Source: Paracoccaceae bacterium (GTDB lineage: Bacteria; Pseudomonadota; Alphaproteobacteria; Rhodobacterales; Rhodobacteraceae). From it: a stretch of DNA of 7,391 nt. How positions within the stretch are numbered: the stretch's first letter is position 1; each line of letters starts with the position of its first letter. This document shows positions 1-4,636 of the stretch, in pieces. Position numbers and translations under genes: made by a program. The stretch is from NCBI GenBank assembly GCA_003551745.1, contig PUNI01000276.1, forward strand, positions 1-7,391. The letters run 5' to 3'. The notes beneath the pieces are model-generated. The model did no database searches and had not been told where the DNA came from. It was given only the letters and a program-made list of their open reading frames with translations.

Positions 1-918
1 CCGGCGGGCGGCCTCGAGGGCGCCGTGGCCGATGCAGTCGCGGGCAGTGTGGAGCTGACTTTCGCGCTCCAGCCAACGGGCGGTGTAGTGGTCGGGGAGT
101 CGGATCTGGTGGATCCCGGCCTCGTATCCGGGCCAGTCGTCGCGCTCGACGCAGGTGCGCCAGAGCTCGCGGGCCTCGCGGGCCTGCCGGGCGCCGATCT
201 CCAGCGCCTCGCCCGCGAGCAGGGCGATGGCGACCTCGTGCGGCGGCTCCTTCTCCTGGAAGACGAAGACGAAGGCCCGGGTCTCGCCCGTGGCGGCGCG
301 CCAGGTGTCGAGGTAGTGGGCGGCCTGCAGGTCGTAGCCGTAGGCCATGACCGTGCGCTCGATGGCGGCGGGGTTCGCGTCGGTGGTGGTCTTGAAGTCC
401 ACCAGCACGGGCCCGAGGCGGCCCAGCGGGCGCACGGGGGCGTTGTCGGCCATGCAGCGGCACCAGGCGCCGTGGATCTGCGCGAGCGCCGTGAGCTCGC
501 TCCGCTCCGGCTCCAGCGCGATGCCCGCCTCCTGCAACCGGGCGCGGCAGAGCGTGGCCATGGCCTCGATCTGTCCGGCGACGTCGCTCTTGATCGGGGT
601 CAGGCCCCGGGCGCGCGCCTCGGCAACGAAGTCCTTCGCCGCCTTGGTGCTGACGGCGCCGCGGGCGTCCAGCAGTTCGTCGGGGATCACGGCATAGTCC
701 GCCCCGGCGCCGAGCAGGGCTCGATGCGCCGCGCGGCCGATGTCGAAGTGGGCTTTCTCCACCGGGTGCCAGTCGGGGTTCAGCCGCGGGCTCGCATGCC
801 AGGCATGGGCGGGGCTGCGCCGCAGCAGCAGCCGCGCGAGCGTGCTGGAGAGCGAGGGCGCCGGCGCCGGGTCGCGGTGATAGGCGTCAGCCTCGAGGCG
901 GTGCAGGCCCGGGGTCAT
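1..918 (-). CDS. RecE/exonuclease VIII-like PD-(D/E)XK nuclease (3' end outside window)
   Basis: Probable phage recombination nuclease of the RecE-like/DUF3799 PD-(D/E)XK group, which degrades dsDNA from ends to leave ssDNA for annealing. The 306 visible residues carry the expected order of motifs: a GRAAHRALL helix (residues 61-69), SE at 140-141, CRCMAD with D158, the core VLVDFKTT with D174 and K176, and the RecB-family helix motif QAAHY (Q198, Y202). The N-terminus (LEADAYHRDP, then LSSTLARLLLRRSPAHAW) resembles the usual start of these proteins. I chose the ATG at 918 because it makes an ATGA overlap with the upstream gene; an in-frame ATG at 927 is the alternative. It is the third gene of the leftward operon and runs off the left edge, so the C-terminus is unseen. 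The family call is from remembered motifs and is fairly firm; the exact biochemical activity is inferred. Confidence 0.85.
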   Translation of the reverse strand, partial: MTPGLHRLEADAYHRDPAPAPSLSSTLARLLLRRSPAHAWHASPRLNPDWHPVEKAHFDIGRAAHRALLGAGADYAVIPDELLDARGAVSTKAAKDFVAEARARGLTPIKSDVAGQIEAMATLCRARLQEAGIALEPERSELTALAQIHGAWCRCMADNAPVRPLGRLGPVLVDFKTTTDANPAAIERTVMAYGYDLQAAHYLDTWRAATGETRAFVFVFQEKEPPHEVAIALLAGEALEIGARQAREARELWRTCVERDDWPGYEAGIHQIRLPDHYTARWLERESQLHTARDCIGHGALEAARR

Positions 919-1130
919 GCCCGGCATCCGCGGGTCAGCGCATCCGTCAGGGTGCGCTCCGCCAGATCGATCCGCTCGGCGATGGCGTCGAGGCGCCAGT
1001 CGGCCGCGGGATCGCGGGCCAGCGCCCGGGCGAAGCGCTGCGCCGAGCGGATCTCCGACAGCGCGCAATGGATGGCGACCTCCAGCCGGCCGGCGTGCGC
1101 CTCGACCGCCATAAGCTCGGCCAAGCCCAT
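915..1130 (-). CDS. small hypothetical phage protein (71 aa)
   Basis: I do not recognise a family. The product is about 71 residues, mostly helical in composition, rich in Ala, Arg, Leu and Glu, with no cysteine pattern or membrane segment. It lies between two leftward genes: its ATG at 1130 shares one base with the stop of the upstream gene (TGATG), and its stop overlaps the start of the nuclease gene (ATGA). A GTG start at 1133 giving a 4-nt GTGA overlap is equally possible. Coupled overlaps on both sides and consistent G/C third positions make it a real gene. Its position beside a RecE-like nuclease suggests a recombination or host-takeover accessory, but that is only context. Confidence 0.65.
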   Translation of the reverse strand: MGLAELMAVEAHAGRLEVAIHCALSEIRSAQRFARALARDPAADWRLDAIAERIDLAERTLTDALTRGCRA

Positions 1131-1372
1131 CACAGGCTCCGCGCGCTGAGGGTGAGGAGCCGCTCGGCCGCCTGATGGCGGCGTTCCTCTTCGTCGATCG
1201 TTCGCTGCGCCGCGGTTTCCGCGGCCTCGATCTCCGGCAGCGCCTCGTCGAGGGCGCCGAGGATGTCGGCCAGTTCCTGGCCATCGCGGAATTGCAGAAG
1301 CGGCCTGCCGTCACGGCGCAGCGCCCAGCCGGTGTCCGGGCTGCCGGTCAGGCGGATGGGTGCGTCGGTCAT
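1130..1372 (-). CDS. small hypothetical protein, first gene of leftward operon (80 aa)
   Basis: Unknown function. The N-terminal half (residues 1-35) contains a GSPDTGWALRRDGRPLLQF stretch that reads like a small beta structure. The C-terminal half (from about residue 38) is a long Glu/Ala/Arg-rich helix, probably a coiled coil. The ATG at 1372 is preceded by AGGGGG (1385-1380) with a 7-nt spacer, a good ribosome binding site. It is the promoter-proximal gene of the leftward unit, about 20 nt downstream of the predicted start of transcription, so it should be among the first leftward products made on induction. Its stop overlaps the start of the next gene. Confidence 0.7.
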   Translation of the reverse strand: MTDAPIRLTGSPDTGWALRRDGRPLLQFRDGQELADILGALDEALPEIEAAETAAQRTIDEEERRHQAAERLLTLSARSL

Positions 1373-1397
1373 GATCTGTCCCCCTGATGCCGGGGGA

Positions 1398-1426
1398 AGA
1401 TTATGTTATATCCTAAGTTCGCGCAA
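1398..1426 (-). promoter_or_regulatory. probable leftward early promoter (PL-like)
   Basis: On the minus strand TTGCGC (1426-1421) is followed after 17 nt by TAATCT (1403-1398). The overlapping CATAAT (1405-1400) is a better -10 match but with a 15-nt spacer. Either would start RNA near 1391-1393, about 20 nt before the first leftward gene. Operator-like site A (1402-1415) covers the -10, as expected of a repressed promoter. The -35 is weak by E. coli standards. Confidence 0.45.
1402..1415 (+). promoter_or_regulatory. operator-like site A
   Basis: TATGTTATATCCTA matches site D at 12 of 14 positions and overlaps the predicted leftward -10 element. It is one of five 14-bp sites sharing G4, T6, T8, T10, C11 and C12 around a partly palindromic core (TAGG...CCTA). 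Its centre lies 34 bp from that of site B. Confidence 0.6.
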
Positions 1427-1592
1427 GTCGCTCGCTAGGATTTTTCCTTCTTGCCACATCACCCCAAAGTTGACAGATAGCCTCTTCAGTATCGCTTGGG
1501 TGGCATTCTGGGGGTTGGGATGCTTGACGTCGAGTTCGCCCGAACGTTGCAGCGCCTTTCCCATCGGGACAAGCTGACGCTGTTGCAGACCC
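1416..1592. other. intergenic stretch between leftward promoter and repressor gene
   Basis: Apart from site B, nothing here is convincing. It is visibly less GC-rich than the rest of the window. It holds a perfect TTGACA (1470-1475) with no good -10 at normal spacing, and a short inverted repeat GTTCG-CC-CGAAC (1534-1545). Short open frames exist on both strands but overlap the repressor or the operators and lack clear ribosome binding sites. Confidence 0.5.
1436..1449 (+). promoter_or_regulatory. operator-like site B
   Basis: TAGGATTTTTCCTT fits the ideal palindrome TAGGATnnATCCTA at 10 of its 12 defined positions. It lies just upstream of the predicted leftward -35, 34 bp (centre to centre) from site A. 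Confidence 0.55.
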
Positions 1593-1931
1593 TCATCGAC
1601 TGGGGGTTTGCGCCAGCAGGGCCTGTGCCAGCGCAAGCAGATCCCGCCTGCGCCCCAGCGGCATCTTCGCGAATACCTGCAGGAGCTCTTGGTCCAGCTC
1701 AGCTTCTTCCTCCGGCACGAAAAGTGCAATCAGAGGAACACCTAAACCCTGCTCGGCGATCTTGCGGAGCGTGTCGAGCCGGGGGTTCTTGCTCTTGCCG
1801 CTGACGATGTCGTAGACGCTCGTCGGCCCGGTGCCCGCCCGGCGCGCCACTTCCGCACAATTGGTCTTCTGCCGCTCCATCGCTGCGGCGATGTTCGCGG
1901 CCACGAGGGTCATCGTCGGGTCTCGGTCCAT
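1593..1931 (-). CDS. short XRE-family phage repressor (CI-like, no peptidase domain)
   Basis: Likely lysogeny repressor. Residues about 8-70 form an XRE/Cro-CI helix-turn-helix: the stretch EVARRAGTGPTSVYDIVSGK contains the two DNA-contacting helices, followed by NPRLDTLRKIAEQGLGV, typical of this fold. The remaining ~40 residues are Glu/Leu-rich helix ending in ALAQALLAQTPSR, probably for oligomerisation. At 112 residues it is far shorter than lambda CI and has no S24/LexA-type Ser-Lys autocleavage domain. The ATG at 1931 is preferred because a -10-like TATAGC sits 6 nt before it; an ATG at 1913 or one at 1967 are alternatives, none with a clear ribosome binding site. It is divergent from the Cro-like gene, and its predicted promoter overlaps operator-like site C, implying autoregulation. 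The HTH call is firm; the repressor role is inferred from position. Confidence 0.85.
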   Translation of the reverse strand: MDRDPTMTLVAANIAAAMERQKTNCAEVARRAGTGPTSVYDIVSGKSKNPRLDTLRKIAEQGLGVPLIALFVPEEEAELDQELLQVFAKMPLGRRRDLLALAQALLAQTPSR

Positions 1932-1934
1932 GTG

Positions 1935-1948
1935 TCGGCTATATCCTA
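1935..1948 (+). promoter_or_regulatory. operator-like site C (repressor-proximal)
   Basis: TCGGCTATATCCTA matches site D at 11 of 14 positions. It contains the -10-like TATAGC of the repressor gene on the minus strand (1943-1938), so occupancy would block or tune repressor synthesis. Confidence 0.6.
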
Positions 1949-1966
1949 CAGCGTGACGCAGCGCCA
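1938..1966 (-). promoter_or_regulatory. possible repressor-maintenance promoter (PRM-like)
   Basis: On the minus strand TATAGC (1943-1938) lies 6 nt before the ATG at 1931. The hexamer 17 nt further upstream, TGGCGC (1966-1961), is a poor -35, as is usual for a promoter that needs activation by its own repressor. The weak -35 keeps confidence low. Confidence 0.3.
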
Positions 1967-1967
1967 T

Positions 1968-1981
1968 TCCGATTTTTCCCG
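1968..1981 (+). promoter_or_regulatory. degenerate operator-like site E (central)
   Basis: TCCGATTTTTCCCG is the weakest match: it keeps the six positions common to all the sites and agrees with site B at 10 of 14. Its centre is 33 bp from that of site C and 32 bp from that of site D, about three helical turns each way. This regular placement is the main reason to believe it. Confidence 0.4.
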
Positions 1982-1988
1982 ACGTATC

Positions 1989-2017
1989 TTGCCTGATCTT
2001 AGGTTTTATCCTATCGC
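1989..2017 (+). promoter_or_regulatory. probable rightward early promoter (PR-like)
   Basis: TTGCCT (1989-1994), a 17-nt spacer, and TATCGC (2012-2017). Site D occupies the spacer and overlaps the -10 by two bases. Transcription would begin at or within a base or so of the ATG at 2024, so the first message would be leaderless. The boxes are moderate matches; the spacing and operator overlap are the support. Confidence 0.5.
2000..2013 (+). promoter_or_regulatory. operator-like site D (Cro-proximal)
   Basis: TAGGTTTTATCCTA is the clearest member of the set, with TAGG and CCTA arms that are exact complements. It lies in the spacer of the rightward promoter, 11 bases before the Cro-like ATG. Confidence 0.65.
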
Positions 2018-2023
2018 TCGGGC

Positions 2024-2248
2024 ATGCGGCGCTCCGATCCCATAGCCCACCCCGACCTGGTCGCCGAGATCGAGGCCTTCGCGGCCCGCACCGGCCTTGC
2101 GCGCTCGCGCATCGGCCGCGAGGCGCTGGGGGATCCGTCCTTCGTGGCCGACCTCTACGCCGGGCGCCAGTGCCTGCCCCGCACCGTCACGCGGCTGCGC
2201 GACTGGATGGCAGCGCGGGATCCGGACGCGCGCCGGAGGAGGCCGTGA
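2024..2248 (+). CDS. Cro-like small DNA-binding protein (74 aa)
   Basis: First gene of the rightward operon and divergent from the repressor, the position of cro. The sequence reads as a small all-helical HTH: a first helix LVAEIEAFAARTG, then LARSRIGREALGDPSFVADL, where SRIGREAL is the plausible first HTH helix and DPSFVADLYAGR the recognition helix, ending in TVTRLRDWMAA. I recall similar short phage proteins with the GDPSFV...GR pattern but cannot name a family. The ATG at 2024 has no Shine-Dalgarno and sits 6 nt after the predicted -10, fitting leaderless initiation. Its stop overlaps the GTG of the methyltransferase gene (GTGA). Expected role: repress the repressor promoter and tune early transcription through the shared operators; this is inferred. 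Confidence 0.7.
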   Translation: MRRSDPIAHPDLVAEIEAFAARTGLARSRIGREALGDPSFVADLYAGRQCLPRTVTRLRDWMAARDPDARRRRP

Positions 2249-3312
2249 CGTGGGCCTTCTACAACGAGAACGACCCCTATCCGGCGGCCTGGCTGCGCGC
2301 GCTGATCGCGGCGGGGCTGGTGATGCGAGGGACCGTCGATGAGCGCTCGGTGGCCGAGCTGCGCCCAGCCGACCTTGCCGGGGTTCGACGGGCCCATTTC
2401 TTCGCCGGCATCGCCGGATGGGACCTCGCCCTGCGCCTCGCCGGCTGGCCGGACGGGCGCGAGGTCTGGACCGGCTCCTGCCCCTGCCAGCCCTTCTCGG
2501 GCGCCGGCCGGCGCCGGGGCTTTGCCGACGACCGGCATCTCTGGCCGGTCTGGTTCCGCCTCATCGACGCCTGCCGCCCGGCTGTCGTTCTGGGCGAGCA
2601 GGTGGCCAGCCCGGACGGGCTGCGCTGGCTCGACGCTGTATGCGCTGACCTGGAAGCTGCGGGCTACGCCTGCCGGGCGGCCGATCTCTGCGCTGCGGGC
2701 GTCGGGGCGCCGCACATTCGCCAGCGGCTGTGGTGGCGCGCGGACCGGCTGGGCGACGGCCTCGGCGCGGGACTGGAAGGACACGCCCGGCATGGCGACG
2801 GCGCGGCCGGACGGCCGGTCGCGGCTGGACCAGCTGCCGCGGCAGGCGGCGCTGGCGGGCTGGCCGACGCCGACGGCAACGGACAACGGCGCCGGCGAGG
2901 AGCCGGGGGCGAAGCCCGCGCGCGGCATGAAGCCCGGGCTGAACCCGGCCGATGCGGCACGGCTGGCTGGCTGGCCCACGCCGATGGCGGGCACCGCGCC
3001 GCGGGCGGGCTGCAATGCGGCGGGCAACACGGACTCGAGCCGGCGGACGGCGGCGCTCTGCGGGGCGGAGATCGCAGGCCATGGGCTGGCGCTGCCGCCG
3101 GACTGGACGGGCCCGGCGCGCTTCATGGCCACTGGGGAGATGCGGACTGGCTCTTCTGCCGGGATGGTCGCTGGCGGCCGGTTGAACCCGGCACATTCCC
3201 GTTGGTTGATGGGCTTTCCGCCAGATTGGGACGCCTGCGCGCCTATGGAAACGCGATCGTCCCGCAGGTCGCCGCCGCCTTCATCCGCATGACCGAGGAG
3301 GGCGCGGGGTGA
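2245..3312 (+). CDS. C5-cytosine DNA methyltransferase (phage Dcm-type)
   Basis: Transfers a methyl group from S-adenosylmethionine to cytosine C5 in DNA, probably to protect phage DNA from restriction. The 355 residues show motif I (HFFAGIAGWDLALRLAG, 51-67), the catalytic motif IV GSCPCQPFS with nucleophile Cys81, motif VI as EQV (118-120, more usually ENV), motif VIII around HIRQRLWW (157-164), and motif X YGNAIVPQVAAAF (334-346). The GTG start at 2245 makes a GTGA overlap with the Cro-like gene and is preceded by GGAGGAGG. Residues about 170-295, the target-recognition region, are low-complexity Gly/Ala/Arg and look like an out-of-frame reading; codon bias there favours the overlapping frame at 2339-3292. 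Either the gene is truly dual-coding or the recognition region is degenerate. The family call is firm; the target sequence cannot be told. Confidence 0.85.
   Translation: MTWAFYNENDPYPAAWLRALIAAGLVMRGTVDERSVAELRPADLAGVRRAHFFAGIAGWDLALRLAGWPDGREVWTGSCPCQPFSGAGRRRGFADDRHLWPVWFRLIDACRPAVVLGEQVASPDGLRWLDAVCADLEAAGYACRAADLCAAGVGAPHIRQRLWWRADRLGDGLGAGLEGHARHGDGAAGRPVAAGPAAAAGGAGGLADADGNGQRRRRGAGGEARARHEARAEPGRCGTAGWLAHADGGHRAAGGLQCGGQHGLEPADGGALRGGDRRPWAGAAAGLDGPGALHGHWGDADWLFCRDGRWRPVEPGTFPLVDGLSARLGRLRAYGNAIVPQVAAAFIRMTEEGAG
2339..3292 (+). CDS. overlapping ORF in the +1 frame of the methyltransferase gene (317 aa)
   Basis: An uninterrupted frame nested in the methyltransferase gene. It starts at an ATG with GAGGG (2327-2331) 7 nt upstream and ends at the TGA at 3290-3292. 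Its reading looks like natural protein: STLYALTWKLRATPAGRP, RDWKDTPG, three WxTx(x)A motifs at W138, W175 and W212, then TGEMRTGSSAG and LNPAHSRWLMGFPPDWDACA. From memory, proteins with TWK, GWPTPxARDWKD and LNPxHSRWLMGxPPEWD are common in phage and metagenome sets, often labelled DNA methyltransferase. From about 2640 to 3125 codons of this frame end almost always in G or C (by eye about seven A/T endings in 120), far cleaner than the methyltransferase frame there. No catalytic motif is visible. It could be a separate overprinted protein, a frameshift product, or an evolutionary frame switch. Confidence 0.45.
   Translation: MSARWPSCAQPTLPGFDGPISSPASPDGTSPCASPAGRTGARSGPAPAPASPSRAPAGAGALPTTGISGRSGSASSTPAARLSFWASRWPARTGCAGSTLYALTWKLRATPAGRPISALRASGRRTFASGCGGARTGWATASARDWKDTPGMATARPDGRSRLDQLPRQAALAGWPTPTATDNGAGEEPGAKPARGMKPGLNPADAARLAGWPTPMAGTAPRAGCNAAGNTDSSRRTAALCGAEIAGHGLALPPDWTGPARFMATGEMRTGSSAGMVAGGRLNPAHSRWLMGFPPDWDACAPMETRSSRRSPPPSSA
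2750..3079 (+). repeat. 111-nt periodic repeat (37-residue units) inside the overlapping ORF
   Basis: Three diverged units begin at TGG codons at 2750, 2861 and 2972, exactly 111 nt apart. In the overlapping frame each opens W-[PA]-T-[PA]-x-A and the first two close with AALAG or AARLAG; the third is diverged at its end. In the methyltransferase frame the same DNA reads GLADADGNG-like. DNA identity between units is strong only around the opening 15-20 bases. Confidence 0.5.
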
Positions 3313-3533
3313 GCGGGGATCCGGGCCGGACGCGGCATCTGATCGGGGTCATCCTCGCCACCGGCTCGCCGGCCGAGCTGGACGGCGTGCGCGCGCAGCT
3401 GGGCGATCAGGGCGAGCTCACCGGCGAGGTCTACCGGGCGATGCAGCGGCGCGTCGAGGAACTCGCGCGTCGCGAGGGGATTTCGGCGGCGCGGTGGTGG
3501 CGCCGCAGACCGGCAAGGGAGGATCGGCGATGA
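3309..3533 (+). CDS. small hypothetical phage protein (74 aa)
   Basis: Not recognised. The GTG at 3309 overlaps the methyltransferase stop (GTGA) and is preceded by GAGGAGGG (3295-3302) with a 6-nt spacer, an excellent ribosome binding site. The product has an N-terminal segment HLIGVILATGSPAELDGV, an acidic middle, and a strongly basic C-terminus (ARRE...RWWRRRPAREDRR), which suggests nucleic-acid binding. Its stop overlaps the next gene by ATGA. Position between the methyltransferase and the GapR-like gene places it with the DNA-metabolism genes. Confidence 0.7.
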   Translation: MSGDPGRTRHLIGVILATGSPAELDGVRAQLGDQGELTGEVYRAMQRRVEELARREGISAARWWRRRPAREDRR

Positions 3534-3883
3534 TCGAGGATGGGCATGGTGTTGCCGGCGGCGGGGAGCTTGCGCTGTTCACCGGGGCCGAAGAGCTCCC
3601 GCCCCGGCCGCTGCGCGAGAGCCCCGAGGACGCCGCAGTGCGGACCCGGGTCGAGTCCGCCGCCGCGGGCGAGCTCCGCCAGTTCGTCGCGCAGTGGGAG
3701 GCGCTGGAGGCCGAGCGGCGCGATCTGGCCCGGCAGCAGGCCGAGGTGATGGCCGAGGCCAAGGCCCGCGGCTACAGCCCGAAGGCCCTGCGCGAGGTGA
3801 TCCGGCTGCGGCGCATGCGGCCCGAGGAACGCGCCGAGTTCGAGGCGGTGGTGGAGATGTACCGCGCCGCGCTGGAGCTCTGA
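3530..3883 (+). CDS. GapR/DUF2312-like DNA-binding protein
   Basis: The C-terminal two thirds (about residues 42-116) match the DUF2312/GapR pattern: AAGELRQFVAQWEALEAE, then EVMAEAKARGYSPKALREVI, RLRRM, and EERAEFEAVVEMYRAAL. In alphaproteobacteria GapR is a helical, oligomeric protein that binds AT-rich or overtwisted DNA ahead of replication and transcription and helps topoisomerases. Residues 1-40 are an extra, probably disordered Gly/Pro/Glu-rich extension. The ATG at 3530 forms an ATGA overlap with the upstream gene and has AAGGGAGGA (3515-3523) with a 6-nt spacer; a GTG further upstream at 3494 is less likely. Upstream of a resolvase and replication genes, it may assist phage fork progress or steer host DNA topology. 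The family call is fairly firm; the role in the phage is inferred. Confidence 0.8.
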   Translation: MIEDGHGVAGGGELALFTGAEELPPRPLRESPEDAAVRTRVESAAAGELRQFVAQWEALEAERRDLARQQAEVMAEAKARGYSPKALREVIRLRRMRPEERAEFEAVVEMYRAALEL

Positions 3884-3885
3884 GC

Positions 3886-4329
3886 ATGCGGCTCCTCGGG
3901 ATCGACCCCGGCCGACGCGGCGCCATCGCGGCACTGGAGCGCGGCGACTGCGGCGGCTGGCGGGTGAGCACGCAGGACCTGCCCGCCTCGGTGGCGGAGC
4001 TGCAGGATCTCCTGCCCACGCTCACGCCCGTGGCCTTCGCCGTCCTCGAGAAGCCCTTCTATCCGCCCGGGATCGGAATCCGCTCCGCCACGGTGATCGC
4101 CGAGGCTTACGGCGCCCTCACCGCCAGCCTCTTCGCCGCCGGCATCCCGGTGCGCGAGGTCCGGCCCGTGGACTGGAAACGCGCGCTGAACGTGCCGCGC
4201 GACAAGGCCGGCGCCCGCCAGCAGGCCTCGATGCTGTTCCCGCTCGACGCCGAGCAGTGGAGCCGGGCGAAGGACGACGGCCGCGCCGAGGCCGCCCTGA
4301 TCGCCTGGTTCGGCATGCGCTGGGTATGA
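3886..4329 (+). CDS. RuvC-like Holliday-junction resolvase
   Basis: RNase H-fold endonuclease expected to cut branched recombination or replication intermediates before packaging. Of 147 residues, the first strand is LLGIDPGRRGAIAAL with catalytic D7. A second acidic residue is E55 in AVLEKPFYPPG, followed by the RSATVIAEAYGAL helix (66-78) typical of RuvC-like phage resolvases. VRPVDWKRALNV (92-103) is the usual connecting strand, and the final acidic pair lies in KDDGRAEAALIAW (D131, E135). The length suits a RuvC-type enzyme (about 150-170). The ATG at 3886 follows the previous stop by 2 nt, with GGAG (3874-3877) 8 nt upstream. It lacks a RuvAB partner in the window, as usual for phage versions. 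Confidence 0.85.
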   Translation: MRLLGIDPGRRGAIAALERGDCGGWRVSTQDLPASVAELQDLLPTLTPVAFAVLEKPFYPPGIGIRSATVIAEAYGALTASLFAAGIPVREVRPVDWKRALNVPRDKAGARQQASMLFPLDAEQWSRAKDDGRAEAALIAWFGMRWV

Positions 4330-4333
4330 CGCC

Positions 4334-4636
4334 ATGACCGCGGCGCCCCGGACCCCCGATCAGCTCGCCCAGGACGCGGCCGAGGCCCTCTGCGCCTACC
4401 TGCCCGCCCTCGTGTGCGACGGCGGCGTGTCGGACTGGGAGCGCCGCTTCTGCGCCTCCCTCATCGCCCGCCGCCGCCGCTTCCCGGGCCGGCCGCTGTC
4501 GCCCCGGCAGGTCGCCGCGCTGCGCCGCATCGTCGGGAGCTTCCAGGACCGCGTGATGCGGGAGCCGGCCGGCGCCTGGCGTCCGGTCGGCGCCGTCGCC
4601 GCGCAGCTTGTCAGGGAGGTCGGCCGTGACCGCTGA
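4334..4636 (+). CDS. small hypothetical phage protein (100 aa)
   Basis: No family recognised with confidence. It is a helical, Arg/Ala-rich protein with two cysteines (C21, C29) near the start and a third in RRFCASLIARRRRFPG. The segment LSPRQVAALRRIVGSFQDRVM reads like a conserved amphipathic helix, and I have the impression of similar small proteins preceding dnaB in alphaproteobacterial phages. The ATG at 4334 lies 4 nt after the resolvase stop and has only a weak ribosome binding site, so translation is probably coupled. Its 3' end overlaps the helicase start by 11 nt. A replication-accessory role is inferred from position. Confidence 0.7.
   Translation: MTAAPRTPDQLAQDAAEALCAYLPALVCDGGVSDWERRFCASLIARRRRFPGRPLSPRQVAALRRIVGSFQDRVMREPAGAWRPVGAVAAQLVREVGRDR

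Noticed and set aside
25..1149. 374-residue open frame on the plus strand
   Set aside because: It is the complement of the RecE-like nuclease and the small genes; the minus-strand frame has clear nuclease motifs and coupled starts.
1534..1545. Inverted repeat GTTCG-CC-CGAAC as an intrinsic terminator for the repressor
   Set aside because: The stem is 5 bp with a 2-nt loop and no T-run follows on either strand.
1470..1604. TTGACA box (1470-1475) with a short plus-strand ORF from the ATG at 1520
   Set aside because: The only TATCGC downstream is at 14-bp spacing, too short for a normal promoter, and the ORF soon runs antisense to the repressor with shadow-like composition.
1406..1729. 107-residue open frame on the minus strand across the repressor end and operators
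   Set aside because: Its first half is a shadow of the repressor and its end covers sites A and B. The later part (from an ATG at 1564) reads somewhat protein-like but has no ribosome binding site.
2155..3132. 325-residue open frame on the minus strand opposite the methyltransferase
   Set aside because: Low-complexity Ala/Arg/Pro/Ser reading with no recognisable domain or ribosome binding site; unlike the plus-strand overlapping frame, it resembles no protein type I know.
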